64,000 bases of DNA from Tumebacillus sp. BK434 (GTDB lineage: Bacteria; Bacillota; Bacilli; Tumebacillales; Tumebacillaceae), in NCBI RefSeq assembly GCF_004340785.1, contig NZ_SLXS01000007.1, positions 62,001 through 126,000 on the forward strand, written 5' to 3'. The position numbers and the translations under genes were made by a program. Of the stretch, positions 1 through 8,543 are shown one piece after another (positions within the stretch are counted from its first letter, which is position 1; the number at the start of each line of letters is the position of its first letter). The notes under the pieces are model-generated. The model was not told the origin of the DNA and ran no database searches. It was given only the letters and a program-made list of their open reading frames with translations.

Positions 1-1
1 G

Positions 2-349
2 CTGCTCGATTTGGAGATGACGGCGGAGCGCCCCTTGTCGGCGCAGGAACTGCAGGAGCTGCACGGCGTCTACGGCACAAAAGTGGTGCCGACCGAAGCG
101 GAATGGATCGGCCGGCTGCAAAAAGCCGGGCTGCGCGAGGTGCGCACCGTCAAAGGCGGCACAGTCGCCTCCGCGCTGCCGGACGAAAAGTCGGGTGCAA
201 ACGTCTTGCCGGAATTCAACCTGTCGGACGAGATCGACCCCAAGGTCTATCAGATCTGGGAGCAGCATCAGCGGGTGACCGACAGCTTCAAGCACCGCTT
301 GGGCTATCGCGTCTACCGGGCGAAAAAAGGAAAGCAATCATCAACGTAA
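2..349 (+). CDS. C-terminal part of a class I SAM-dependent methyltransferase (5' end outside window)
   Basis: The frame is open from the left edge and ends at TAA 347-349, giving 115 visible residues. The visible part has the layout of the last third of a class I methyltransferase: a segment reading EWIGRLQKAGLREVRTVKGG (strand-helix-strand after the SAM fold) and a C-terminal helix ending in GYRVYRAKK. The SAM-binding glycine motif would lie upstream and is not visible, so substrate and subfamily cannot be given. The next gene, a haem-oxygenase-like enzyme, follows after 41 bp in the same direction, so the two probably form an operon and may act on the same small molecule. Family call moderate; role unknown. 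Confidence 0.6.
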   Translation: MLDLEMTAERPLSAQELQELHGVYGTKVVPTEAEWIGRLQKAGLREVRTVKGGTVASALPDEKSGANVLPEFNLSDEIDPKVYQIWEQHQRVTDSFKHRLGYRVYRAKKGKQSST

Positions 350-390
350 CTCGCTTTGATTACTCGATTTGAACGAAAGAAGGGCTTCAG

Positions 391-1143
391 ATGTCACAAA
401 CGATGAACGACTGGATGGTACAAGAATTGCCGGCGTTTCAAACCTACAGAGAGGTGGAACAGGCCGTGCTTGCCGAAGTGGAAAAGACGATCCTCGGCGG
501 CCGCTTTTTGACAACCTTGCACAGCGGTGGTTTTACAGCGGCACAGCTGCGCGAATTTGCGCTGCAATACAGCTATTACAGCCGCAACTTCCCGCGTGTG
601 CTGGGTGCCGCCGTGGCGGCGGTCGAACCGCTCGACCGCTGGTGGGTGCCGCTCGTCGACAACATGTGGGACGAAGCGGGGCGTGGCAATCCGAAAGGCT
701 ACCACTCGAAGATGTACCGCACGTTTTTGGAAAGCGTAGCGCCAGATGTCGCGATCAGCGACGAGCACGTGCCGGACTATCCGGTCGGCGGCGCCACCAA
801 GAAAGCGGTCGAGTCGTTCCTCTCGTTTTTGAAAAACGCGACGACGCTGGAGGCGATGGCGGCTGTCGGGCTCGGCTCGGAGCTGTTTGCCGGGCTGGTG
901 ATGGGCGAGATCGGGCAGGGACTTCGCCACCCGAACTACAACGAGGAGACTCGGGTCAACGTCGGCTTCTGGATGGCGCACGCCGATACGCACGAGCCGC
1001 GCCACTATCAGCTCTGCAAAGACGTGCTGCTCGACTTCTCTTCGCCGGAGCACCTGCAGACGATCTATCGGGCCGGCGTGACGATCGCGCTGTCGGAAGC
1101 CCGCTTTTACGACGAGCTTTACGTGGAAATGATGGAGAAATAA
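391..1143 (+). CDS. Haem-oxygenase-like iron-containing redox enzyme (TenA/PqqC/HDO superfamily)
   Basis: This 250-residue all-helical protein has the pattern of haem-oxygenase-like diiron oxidases: W-DE-AGRGNP-GYHSKMY (E95 and H105), GSELF (E164), and a late cluster H197-x-D199-x-H201-xxx-H205. These match the usual order of metal ligands in this superfamily, whose members oxidise or cleave amino-acid-like and fatty-acid-like substrates with iron and O2. The start ATG has an AAGGG-type ribosome site about 10 nt upstream. It probably forms an operon with the upstream methyltransferase and is followed by a terminator. The fold is fairly sure; substrate and reaction cannot be read from sequence. 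Confidence 0.7.
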   Translation: MSQTMNDWMVQELPAFQTYREVEQAVLAEVEKTILGGRFLTTLHSGGFTAAQLREFALQYSYYSRNFPRVLGAAVAAVEPLDRWWVPLVDNMWDEAGRGNPKGYHSKMYRTFLESVAPDVAISDEHVPDYPVGGATKKAVESFLSFLKNATTLEAMAAVGLGSELFAGLVMGEIGQGLRHPNYNEETRVNVGFWMAHADTHEPRHYQLCKDVLLDFSSPEHLQTIYRAGVTIALSEARFYDELYVEMMEK

Positions 1144-1157
1144 ATAATCTAGCTTGG

Positions 1158-1195
1158 AAAGGTCATCCTAACGAGACATAGGATGGCCTTTTTGC
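1158..1195 (+). terminator. Rho-independent terminator after the HDO-like gene
   Basis: A 10-bp stem (GGTCATCCTA at 1161-1170 with TAGGATGGCC at 1179-1188, one G-U pair) is followed by TTTTT. The left arm also contains CATCCTA, which resembles a sigma-G -10 element for the downstream ger operon, but a good -35 is not obvious. Confidence 0.8.
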
Positions 1196-1225
1196 ATGTT
1201 TCTGACCGGGAAGGAGGAACAGGAT

Positions 1226-2866
1226 GTGGTCCGCATCAGACGCAACGGCAACGAGCAGCGCAGGCAACAGATCGATGAGCAGCGCTTCGCAAAGAAGGTT
1301 GAGGCGCTGGACGGTGATGCACTGTCTGCCGCGCTCGATCAAAATATCGCCTGGCTGAAAAAGCATTTGGGCCACAGCGACGATGTGGTGGTCCGCGAGT
1401 TTTGCTATGGCGGGGATCCCCGGTTGCGTGCGGCGATTCTGATGATCGACGGCCTGACCAATTCGAATCGCATCCATGAAGACGTGCTGCGCTCGATGAT
1501 GCTGACCGCGCCGGGCGATGCTCAGGACCCAGCGTTTGCACCGTCCGAAGCGGCGCAATACCTGATGAAAAACACCTTGCCGGTCGGGGAACTGCGTGCG
1601 GTCGTACGATTGCGCGACGTGATCAAAGTGGTGCTCACCGGCGACACAGCGCTCTTGCTGGACGGCTGTCAGGAGGCGCTCGTCATCTCCGCCAAAGGCT
1701 GGGCCAAGCGCAGCGTCGACGAGCCGAAGAGCGAATCGGTCGTGCGCGGCCCCCGCGACGCGTTTGGGGAGACGCTTCGGATCAACACCGCCCTGCTCCG
1801 CCGCCGGATCAAAGACCCCGACCTGCGGATTAAAAATTTCACCGTCGGAGCGCGCAGCAACACCGATGTGGCGGTCGTGTATATCGAAGGTGTGGCGCAG
1901 CAGGGGATCATCGACGAGATCGAGCGAAGGATCACGGAGATCGAACTGGACGGCGTGTTTGAAGGCGGCTACATCGAACAGTTTATCGAGGACAACCACT
2001 GGTCGCCGTTTCCGCAGATTCAAAACACCGAGCGACCCGACAAAGCGGCCGCCAACCTGCTGGAAGGCAAAGCGGTGATCCTCGTCGACGGCTCGCCATA
2101 CGCCTTGATCGCCCCCAGCGTCCTGACCCAGTTTTACCACAGCCCGGAGGACTATTATGAGCGCTTCCTGATCTCGACGCTGTTGCGCTTTATCCGGGCC
2201 CTGTCGATGACGATGGCACTGCTCTTGCCGTCGTTGTATATCTCGTTTTCCTCCTTTCACCCGGAGATGATCCCGTCCAAACTGGTCATCGCCATGGCGG
2301 CAGGGCGGGCGACAGTGCCGTTTCCGTCGGTCGTCGAAGCGTTTGCGATGGAAGTTTCGATCGAGATCCTGCGGGAAGCGAGCGTACGGCTGCCCGGACC
2401 GATCGGTCCGACCATCGGCATCGTCGGCGCCTTGATCGTCGGCGAAGCGGCAGTGCAGGCGGGGATCGTCTCGCCGATCATGGTCATCGTTGTGGCGCTG
2501 ACGACGATCGGCTCCTTTGCCGCCCCGTCCTACAACGCGGCGATCGCCTTGCGCATGCTGCGCTTCCCGATCATGCTGCTCGCCGCGATGTTCGGACTCT
2601 ACGGCGTGATGCTGTTTTTGATCATCATCGTAGTCCATCTGTGTTCGCTGAAATCGTTTGGCGTTCCCTATCTCTCGCCGTTTACGCAAGGGACGTTTCG
2701 CGCCCTTGGCGATTCGATGATCCGCATCCCGCTTTACAAGATGACCAAACGTCCTGACGTGTTCGCAAAAGACCAAGAACGCAAACGCATCAACTCTTCA
2801 TCGGCGGAGGATGTCGAACATGACTCAGCAAGCGAAGGGCCGGCCGAACGGCCGCAGGAACCGTAA
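1226..2866 (+). CDS. Spore germination receptor subunit A (GerA/GerKA family)
   Basis: The predicted product is 546 aa. GerA proteins form the A subunit of nutrient germinant receptors in the spore inner membrane. An N-terminal soluble region of about 220-250 residues is followed by membrane helices containing the family hallmark RLPGPIGPTIGIVGALIVGEA and the later SFAAPSYN. I chose GTG 1226 because AAGGAGG at 1211-1217 lies 8 nt before it; the ATG at 1196 directly abuts the terminator and has no ribosome site. The gene heads gerA-gerB-gerC and overlaps gerB. Expression by sigma-G in the forespore is expected for the family. The germinant cannot be predicted. Confidence 0.93.
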   Translation: MVRIRRNGNEQRRQQIDEQRFAKKVEALDGDALSAALDQNIAWLKKHLGHSDDVVVREFCYGGDPRLRAAILMIDGLTNSNRIHEDVLRSMMLTAPGDAQDPAFAPSEAAQYLMKNTLPVGELRAVVRLRDVIKVVLTGDTALLLDGCQEALVISAKGWAKRSVDEPKSESVVRGPRDAFGETLRINTALLRRRIKDPDLRIKNFTVGARSNTDVAVVYIEGVAQQGIIDEIERRITEIELDGVFEGGYIEQFIEDNHWSPFPQIQNTERPDKAAANLLEGKAVILVDGSPYALIAPSVLTQFYHSPEDYYERFLISTLLRFIRALSMTMALLLPSLYISFSSFHPEMIPSKLVIAMAAGRATVPFPSVVEAFAMEVSIEILREASVRLPGPIGPTIGIVGALIVGEAAVQAGIVSPIMVIVVALTTIGSFAAPSYNAAIALRMLRFPIMLLAAMFGLYGVMLFLIIIVVHLCSLKSFGVPYLSPFTQGTFRALGDSMIRIPLYKMTKRPDVFAKDQERKRINSSSAEDVEHDSASEGPAERPQEP

Positions 2867-4028
2867 GAAACCGTACTATATTTTCACCTATTCGCAAAGC
2901 ATGTCGGTGATCGCGTCGACGATCATCGGCGTCGGCGTGCTGACACTGCCGCGCTCGAGTACTGCCGACGCCCATCAGTACGGCTGGGTGGCGGTACTGA
3001 TCGCGCTGCTCATCTCGATCGCAGCGGTGCTGCTCATCGGCAAGCTGTGCGCCCGCTTTCCGGGGAAAACGCTGGTCGAGCTGTGCCGCGAACTGCTCGG
3101 CAGCAAGAAACACCCGTGGGTCGGCAACGTGCTTTCCTTTCCCATCATCCTGCTCTATACAGCTTTCTGGCTGATCGTGACAGGTCTGGTGGCGCGCACA
3201 TTTGGCGAAGTGGTCGTCACGGCGGTGCTCGTCAATACGCCGCTGGAAGTGATCGTCGGCACGATGCTCTTTTTGTGCTTTTACTTTTCTTTTTATGACA
3301 GCGAAGTGGTGGCGCGGGTCAACGAAGTGCTGCTGGTGATCGTCGTCGTTCCCGTGCTGTTCATCTCGGTGTCGGCTTATCAAAACGCCAAGTTCGAATA
3401 CATCATGCCGCTGTTCCCGACGATGCATCTGATGGGCATCGCGATGGCCATTTTGCCCGCTCTCGATACGTTTCTAGGTATGGAGATCATGCTGATGTTT
3501 AACAGCAATATCAAGTATGACAAGAAGCTGTTGCGCTATCAGGTCTACGGAGTGCTGCTGCCGGGCATCGTCTATCTGCTGATCGTCATCGCCGGCACGA
3601 TGAGCTTCGGCTATGAAGAACTCTCCCGGCAGTCGTGGCCGACTTTGGAATTGATCAAGTCGGTCAATGTGCCGGGGCTGATCCTCGAGCGGCTGGAAGC
3701 CGTTTTTCTCGGGGTCTGGGTGGCGGCGGTGTTCACGTCGGCCGGCAACTGGTTCTACTGCGCCAACTGGTCGATCAAAAAGCTGTTCGGCATCAAAAAG
3801 CCGCTCTGGTCGTCATTGTTCTGTTATGTGGCCAGCTATTTCATCGCCATGAAAGTGGCGCAGAACATCCAAGAGCTGTTTTATTACCTCGAGATGATCG
3901 GCTATATCGGCATCGTGGTCGCAGGAGTGCTGCCGCTCTGCCTGCTGCTCTTGTCGATGGTGCGCAAGATGGATGGCCGAAAAGCGGAATCGGGCGAAAA
4001 GGAGGCGTCGGTGCATGAAGCGTCCTAA
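2820..4028 (+). CDS. Spore germination receptor subunit B (GerB family, APC superfamily)
   Basis: This 402-aa polytopic protein has about ten membrane helices and the GerB N-terminal signature around FTYSQSMSVIASTIIGVGVL. GerB subunits are APC-type transporter-like proteins that form the germinant-binding and ion-conducting part of the receptor. ATG 2820 is preferred because GCGGAGG ends at 2810, nine bases upstream; the in-frame ATG at 2811 directly abuts that ribosome site. It overlaps the 3' end of the A subunit gene by 47 nt and the C subunit gene by 14 nt, indicating translational coupling. Confidence 0.93.
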   Translation: MTQQAKGRPNGRRNRKKPYYIFTYSQSMSVIASTIIGVGVLTLPRSSTADAHQYGWVAVLIALLISIAAVLLIGKLCARFPGKTLVELCRELLGSKKHPWVGNVLSFPIILLYTAFWLIVTGLVARTFGEVVVTAVLVNTPLEVIVGTMLFLCFYFSFYDSEVVARVNEVLLVIVVVPVLFISVSAYQNAKFEYIMPLFPTMHLMGIAMAILPALDTFLGMEIMLMFNSNIKYDKKLLRYQVYGVLLPGIVYLLIVIAGTMSFGYEELSRQSWPTLELIKSVNVPGLILERLEAVFLGVWVAAVFTSAGNWFYCANWSIKKLFGIKKPLWSSLFCYVASYFIAMKVAQNIQELFYYLEMIGYIGIVVAGVLPLCLLLLSMVRKMDGRKAESGEKEASVHEAS

Positions 4029-5190
4029 ACGGATCTTGCCGCTCATGCTGATCGTGTGCCTCGCCGCGGTGCTATTGACCGGCTGTTGGGACCGCAAGGA
4101 GCTGGAACAGCGCACATCGGTGGTGGCGATGGCGATCGATCTGGCTGAAATGAAAGCAGGGGAGCGGCCGAAGATCAAGCTGTCGGTGCAGATCCCGATT
4201 CCGATCAAAATCGCCGGTTCCGGCGGCGGGGGCGGCGAAGGGGGAAAAAGCGCGGTCAAAGTGATGAGCGCGACCGGCCTGTCGATGGCCGATGCGATGC
4301 GCAACTTGCAGCAGCGTTTGAATCAGGAGCTCTTTTACGGGCACACGCGCGTCATCGCTGTCTCCGAGCGGGTGGCCGGCATCGACATGTCTGGCATTGT
4401 CGACTCGCTGCGCCGCAGCCCGCAGATGCGGCGTCTGTTGTGGGTGCTGATCACCCCCGGGCAGGCGGTCGAACTGCTGCAGGCCGATCCCAAGCTGGAG
4501 CAGATCCCGATCGTCTTTGTGATGGACCTGATTGAAAACGGAGCGAAGCGTGGCCGCATTCCCGACATCACACTGGGGCGCTGGTTCATCGACCGCTCCT
4601 CGAGCGGGATCCAGCCGACCGCCAACATCGTCCAGTCGAACAAACAGGACATCAAATGGCGGGGGCTTGCTTTGTTTCATGATGACCAGATGGTCGGCAA
4701 GCTGAATGATGAAGAATCTTGGGTGCTTCTGAACATCAAGGACAAGGCGATCGGCGGCGACATCACCATTCCCTGCCCCTACGCGCAAAATGGAGCAGAT
4801 GGCAGCGAGCGGAAATACATAACCGTCCATCCCAAAAAAGTCCATGTCAAAAACAAGATCGAGCCGGTGCAGGACACGTTCCGCATGAACGTCAGCATCA
4901 TGCTCGAACTCGATGTGGTCGAATCGATGTGCGACCTCGACTATCGGAAAAAAGAAGTGGTCAAATTAATCGAAAGTGCGATCTCCGAAGAGTTGAACAA
5001 GCGGGCTCGCAAGCTCGTCGCGCTTTGCCAAAAGGAGTACCGCGTCGACGTGTTCGGCATGGGCAACAAAGTGCGGGCGAAATACCCGCGCGAATTTGAA
5101 AGCAAGAACTGGTCTGACGAGTTTCCGAAGACGCAGATCAACATCGACTATGAAGTTGAGGTTCGCCGCGTGGGAATGAAAATGAGATAA
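4015..5190 (+). CDS. Spore germination lipoprotein subunit C (Ger(x)C family)
   Basis: This 391-aa lipoprotein has an N-terminal hydrophobic segment ending in the lipobox LTGC, followed by WDRKELEQRT, the very conserved opening of mature GerC proteins. GerC subunits are diacylglycerylated and sit on the outer face of the spore inner membrane with GerA and GerB. ATG 4015 is chosen over the upstream in-frame ATG 3973: AAAAGGAGG (3997-4005) precedes it by nine bases and it gives a proper signal peptide. A Gly-rich stretch lies at about residues 60-70. Length is typical. Confidence 0.94.
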   Translation: MKRPKRILPLMLIVCLAAVLLTGCWDRKELEQRTSVVAMAIDLAEMKAGERPKIKLSVQIPIPIKIAGSGGGGGEGGKSAVKVMSATGLSMADAMRNLQQRLNQELFYGHTRVIAVSERVAGIDMSGIVDSLRRSPQMRRLLWVLITPGQAVELLQADPKLEQIPIVFVMDLIENGAKRGRIPDITLGRWFIDRSSSGIQPTANIVQSNKQDIKWRGLALFHDDQMVGKLNDEESWVLLNIKDKAIGGDITIPCPYAQNGADGSERKYITVHPKKVHVKNKIEPVQDTFRMNVSIMLELDVVESMCDLDYRKKEVVKLIESAISEELNKRARKLVALCQKEYRVDVFGMGNKVRAKYPREFESKNWSDEFPKTQINIDYEVEVRRVGMKMR

Positions 5191-5227
5191 GGAACAAACG
5201 CTATGACAAAAGGAGGGGAATGGTCAC

Positions 5228-5488
5228 ATGAACCACGAAGATCAAAAGCTGCAGGAACGCAAGAAGTTCGATGATAAATTTGAAGAAAAATTGCACAAGC
5301 AGTATACCGATATCGAAGAAGAATATCATGCGGCCTATCCGAACACCCCGGCTCCGTGGACGATGGGCTTTTTGACCGGCCTGTTCTCGCGCTACGGACG
5401 CGGCATGCTGCTGTGGGCGCTGGTTGGTGCGGCGGTGGCGGCGGCGCTATGGATCGCGTATCTGATCATCAACCCGTTCCCCGCGTAA
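5228..5488 (+). CDS. Small membrane protein of the ger operon (possible D-type accessory subunit)
   Basis: This 86-aa protein has a charged, coiled-coil-prone N-terminus (residues 1-35, rich in E, K and Q) and a C-terminal hydrophobic segment at about 60-82. AAAGGAGGGG at 5209-5218 supports ATG 5228. It lies 37 nt after gerC and before the operon terminator, so it should be co-transcribed with the receptor genes. Some ger operons of other Bacillales carry a fourth small membrane gene (D subunit); position and size fit that idea, but I do not recognise the sequence itself. Confidence 0.75.
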   Translation: MNHEDQKLQERKKFDDKFEEKLHKQYTDIEEEYHAAYPNTPAPWTMGFLTGLFSRYGRGMLLWALVGAAVAAALWIAYLIINPFPA

Positions 5489-5519
5489 AACGGGGAGCGG
5501 GGACTCGCGGTCTGATCCT

Positions 5520-5547
5520 CCGGCGACCATTTGGTTGTCGGTTTTTT
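5520..5547 (+). terminator. Rho-independent terminator of the ger operon
   Basis: A 9-bp stem (5520-5528 with 5533-5541, two G-U pairs) with loop ATTT is followed by TTTTTT. Its right arm overlaps the -35 region of the next promoter. Confidence 0.8.
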
Positions 5548-5563
5548 CATTTTTCATTATAAT
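5536..5563 (+). promoter_or_regulatory. Sigma-A-like promoter for the HAD gene
   Basis: TTGTCG (5536-5541), a 16-bp spacer and a perfect TATAAT (5558-5563) lie 31 bp before the start codon. The -35 is inside the terminator of the ger operon, so the two signals are fused. Confidence 0.6.
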
Positions 5564-5594
5564 GGTAGAACCTATCGAAAGGAGGGGACGCAGC

Positions 5595-6362
5595 ATGGAG
5601 CAGCACCTGTTGTTTGACCTCGATGATACCTTGATTCACTGCAATCGTTTTTTTAATGAAGCTCGCGACGAGTTCTTCGCTGCCATGGCCGATTTCTTTC
5701 GAGACTACCCGCTCGACATCCGCATGGTCGATGAGACGCAGCACAACATCGACCTGTCCGGCATCGTGCAGCACGGATTGGGCAAAGACCGCTTCCCGGA
5801 GTCGCTGGTGGCGACCTACCGCCTGATGTGTGACAAGCATGGCAAACAGCCGAGCGAACGGGATGAAAAAGAACTCTTGTCGATCGGTTACGGCGTGTAC
5901 GTCAAACCGGTCGAGCTGTACCCGCACGCGCACGAGACGCTGTTGAACTTGAAAAAAGAAGGGCATGAGCTCTACCTCTACACGGGCGGCGATCAAGAGA
6001 TCCAGACCTCGAAAGTGCAGCGGGCAGGCCTCGAAGACATCTTCCCGGCGGAGCGCCGCTTTATCTCGGAGCACAAGAACCGGAATGTCTTGCAAAACAT
6101 CCTTGCGACGAACAGCATGCGCCGCGAACACACGTGGATGATCGGCAACTCGGCGCGCAACGACATCCGACCGGCGCTGGAGGAAGGCATCCACGCGATC
6201 CATCTGCCCGACAAAGGGGGCTGGGCGTTCGACCAGGCCGACCTGAACGTGCCGGTGATCGGCAAGTTCCACACGCTGGACACGATTCAGCATGTGCCAC
6301 AGGTGATCAAAAGCTTCGTCGACGAGGTCAAAGAGAAGTCCGGAACAGGCCGGGGCCGGTGA
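5595..6362 (+). CDS. HAD-superfamily hydrolase
   Basis: This 255-aa protein starts MEQHLLFDLDDTLIH, with HAD motif I (DLDDTL: nucleophile and acid/base aspartates) at residues 8-13. It has a helical cap, a motif II-like segment at LYLYTGG, a motif III lysine region and a motif IV-like stretch at MIGNSARNDI. HAD enzymes are mostly phosphatases acting on small phosphorylated compounds; the substrate is unknown here. ATG 5595 has GAAAGGAGGGG upstream and is preferred to the earlier in-frame start. Its stop codon overlaps the GTG start of the next gene by 4 nt. Confidence 0.85.
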   Translation: MEQHLLFDLDDTLIHCNRFFNEARDEFFAAMADFFRDYPLDIRMVDETQHNIDLSGIVQHGLGKDRFPESLVATYRLMCDKHGKQPSERDEKELLSIGYGVYVKPVELYPHAHETLLNLKKEGHELYLYTGGDQEIQTSKVQRAGLEDIFPAERRFISEHKNRNVLQNILATNSMRREHTWMIGNSARNDIRPALEEGIHAIHLPDKGGWAFDQADLNVPVIGKFHTLDTIQHVPQVIKSFVDEVKEKSGTGRGR

Positions 6363-6817
6363 GGACGATCTGGATCGACGGCGACGGCTGCCCGAAAGGA
6401 GCCGTCCGCTCGACGCTTCAGGAAGGCGAGCGACGCGGGATCAAAGTGGTGCTGGTGACGAACATCCACCATGAGACGCAAGCGGAGCACCGCCTCGTCG
6501 TCGACGGCAGCGCCCAAGCGGTCGACCTCGCCATCGCCAACCGGATGCAAAAAGGCGACGTGGTGATCACCCAGGACATCGGCTTGTCGGCACTGGTGCT
6601 CAGCCGGCAGGGCTATGCCTTGTCGGTGACCGGTCAGGAATACACAAGCGATGACATGGGGCTGATCCTCGAACTGCGCGAAGCGGCCGCCAAACACCGC
6701 CGCGGCGGCGGGCGCACCAAAGGACCGAAAAAGCGGACCGTGCAGGATGATGAGCGCTTTTTGCACAGGCTGCGGGAACTGCTCGATCGCCTCGAGGCAA
6801 CAACTGAAAACGGATAA
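6359..6817 (+). CDS. YaiI/YqxD family protein (DUF188, PIN-like)
   Basis: This 152-aa protein begins with (V/M)RTIWIDGDGCP, the conserved opening of the YaiI/YqxD (UPF0178) family, and continues with conserved VDGSAQAVDLAIAN and GDVVITQDIGLSAL. The acidic pattern D-x-D...D resembles PIN-like nucleases, but a biochemical role for the family is not established. The GTG start overlaps the stop of the HAD gene (GTGA), so the two are translationally coupled. In Bacillus the homologue (yqxD) lies near dnaG, so the neighbourhood differs. A strong terminator follows. Confidence 0.85.
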   Translation: MRTIWIDGDGCPKGAVRSTLQEGERRGIKVVLVTNIHHETQAEHRLVVDGSAQAVDLAIANRMQKGDVVITQDIGLSALVLSRQGYALSVTGQEYTSDDMGLILELREAAAKHRRGGGRTKGPKKRTVQDDERFLHRLRELLDRLEATTENG

Positions 6818-6820
6818 ACG

Positions 6821-6857
6821 AAAAACTCTGGCAGAGGCAGGCCGGGGTTTTTTTTTA
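6821..6857 (+). terminator. Rho-independent terminator
   Basis: An 11-bp stem (6822-6832 with 6841-6851, two G-U pairs) is followed by a long T tract. It isolates the HAD/YaiI pair from the spoIIIA operon. Confidence 0.85.
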
Positions 6858-6930
6858 TTTTGCCTGCACGCTTTGCAGACTCGCGGTCAGACTCTATGAA
6901 AAAGTTTTGGGAGATTTGCATGGCTTGTTG

Positions 6931-6960
6931 GTCTATCGGTAGGACATGGCTCATAGGAAT
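6931..6960 (+). promoter_or_regulatory. Possible sigma-E promoter of the spoIIIA operon
   Basis: GTCTAT (6931-6936), a 15-bp gap and CATAGGAAT (6952-6960) loosely resemble the mother-cell sigma-E consensus (ATA-type -35, CATA-type -10). spoIIIA is known to be sigma-E dependent in Bacillus; the site here is a guess from position and partial match. Confidence 0.35.
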
Positions 6961-6996
6961 GAAGTATCAACGCGATAGGACAGGGGTGAGAGAAAG

Positions 6997-8016
6997 ATGA
7001 TCTTACGAACCACGCCGGGCACGGGCGATATCTTGAGCGTCATTCGCGAACAGATCGCCCCCGTGCTGCCGGCGCGCATCCGGCAGGCGGTGCTGAGCAT
7101 GCCCGCCGATGTGCTGAGCCAATTGGAAGAGATCAGACTGCGGCTTTGGCGGCCGCTGCAAATTTTATACGGCGGCAAGGACGGATTCCTGTCCTTGCAA
7201 GGCAAAGTGACGGCAGCGCCAGACGCAGGTTGCCTGCTGACCGAAGAAGACTTGACGCAAGCGTTGAACCTGATGAGCGGTTCCTCGCTGTACGCGCTGG
7301 AAGAGGAGCTGCGGCGCGGCTATCTCACGATCCAAGGCGGACACCGCGTCGGCATCGCCGGGCGGACGCTGCTCGACGGAGCGGGCAAGGTGCGGGGGAT
7401 GAAAGAGATCGCCGCGTTTAACATCCGCATCGCCCGCGACGTAAAACATGCAGGCGAAGGCGTGGCGCACCTGCTCATCGACTCTGCCGCCTATCGCCTG
7501 CACAACACGCTCCTGATCTCTCCGCCGCAATGCGGCAAAACGACGCTGCTGCGCGACCTCGCCCGCAAGATTTCGCAAGGCGCGCTGCATCCGAAGATCG
7601 CCGGGCAAAAGGTTGGCATCGTCGACGAGCGCTCTGAGATCGCCGCTTCCTGGCACGGGTCGCCGCAGCATGACGTCGGACCGCGCACCGATGTGCTCGA
7701 TGCCTGCCCAAAAGCGGAAGGCATGGCGATGATGATCCGCTCGATGTCACCACAGGTGCTGGTCACCGACGAGATCGGACGGGCTGAAGACGGACAGGCG
7801 CTGCTCGAAGCGATCCACGCCGGCGTCACCGTGATCACCACCGCGCACGGTTTTGGGATGCATGAGGTCCGCACCCGCCCGTTGCTCCGGCAGCTGTTCG
7901 AACTCGGTGCCTTCTCCCGCTACATCGTCCTCTCCCGCCGCCGCGGGCCGTGCACGATCGAAGGGGTGTACGACCGGACGGGCGACCAGATTCAGACGAG
8001 GGGCGATGTGGGATGA
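6997..8016 (+). CDS. spoIIIAA: Stage III sporulation protein AA (ATPase of the SpoIIIA-Q channel)
   Basis: This 339-aa secretion-type ATPase has Walker A SPPQCGKT at residues 175-182 and Walker B VLVTDEIG at 254-261. SpoIIIAA powers the channel formed by SpoIIIAB-AH in the mother-cell membrane engulfing the forespore, which pairs with SpoIIQ and keeps the forespore active for sigma-G. It is the first gene of an intact eight-gene operon in the standard order. Its TGA overlaps the ATG of spoIIIAB (ATGA 8013-8016). Confidence 0.97.
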   Translation: MILRTTPGTGDILSVIREQIAPVLPARIRQAVLSMPADVLSQLEEIRLRLWRPLQILYGGKDGFLSLQGKVTAAPDAGCLLTEEDLTQALNLMSGSSLYALEEELRRGYLTIQGGHRVGIAGRTLLDGAGKVRGMKEIAAFNIRIARDVKHAGEGVAHLLIDSAAYRLHNTLLISPPQCGKTTLLRDLARKISQGALHPKIAGQKVGIVDERSEIAASWHGSPQHDVGPRTDVLDACPKAEGMAMMIRSMSPQVLVTDEIGRAEDGQALLEAIHAGVTVITTAHGFGMHEVRTRPLLRQLFELGAFSRYIVLSRRRGPCTIEGVYDRTGDQIQTRGDVG

Positions 8017-8531
8017 TCAAGCTGCTGGGAAGCATCATCATCCTGCTCGTCGCCACCCTGTTCGGCTTTCGGATGGCCAGTCGCTATGCGGAGCGCTCCA
8101 AACAGCTGCGACTGTTCATCACCGCATTGAAGCTGCTGGAGACGGAGATCTTGTACGCGGCGACGCCGCTGTCTGATGCGGCCGCCAAAATCGGAGAGCG
8201 GGTCCCCGGTCCGGTCGGGACATTTTTCGCCGAGCTTGGACATAAGCTTCGTGAAGGACAGGGTGTTACCGCCGGGGAGATCTGGCGCGACACGCTGGAG
8301 CGGCACAAGGCGACTCTGCGCTTAAAAGCGGGCGATCGCGGCGTGCTGCACAGCTTCGGCCAGACGCTCGGCATCTCCGACCGCCAGGACCAGATCAAAC
8401 ACATACAGCTCGCCATCGCGCACCTTGGCACCGAAGAGCAGGGCGCGCGCGAAGAGCAGTCCAAAAATGAAAAGATGTGGCGGTATCTGGGGGCGCTGAT
8501 GGGGCTGACACTCGTGATTCTCTTGTATTGA
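8013..8531 (+). CDS. spoIIIAB: Stage III sporulation protein AB
   Basis: This 172-aa protein has an N-terminal membrane helix (IKLLGSIIILLVATLFGF) and a C-terminal one (YLGALMGLTLVILLY) with a helical middle, like the GspF-related SpoIIIAB. ATG 8013 gives the family's usual length (about 171 aa) and overlaps the stop of spoIIIAA by 4 nt. It is thought to anchor the ATPase at the membrane. Confidence 0.95.
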   Translation: MIKLLGSIIILLVATLFGFRMASRYAERSKQLRLFITALKLLETEILYAATPLSDAAAKIGERVPGPVGTFFAELGHKLREGQGVTAGEIWRDTLERHKATLRLKAGDRGVLHSFGQTLGISDRQDQIKHIQLAIAHLGTEEQGAREEQSKNEKMWRYLGALMGLTLVILLY

Positions 8532-8543
8532 GGAGGGACGGCC

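Noticed and set aside
1163-2776. Long minus-strand frame of 537 codons opposite the germination receptor gene
   Set aside because: Antisense shadow of a GC-rich gene: full of R, H, D and Q runs, no ribosome site, no known domain.
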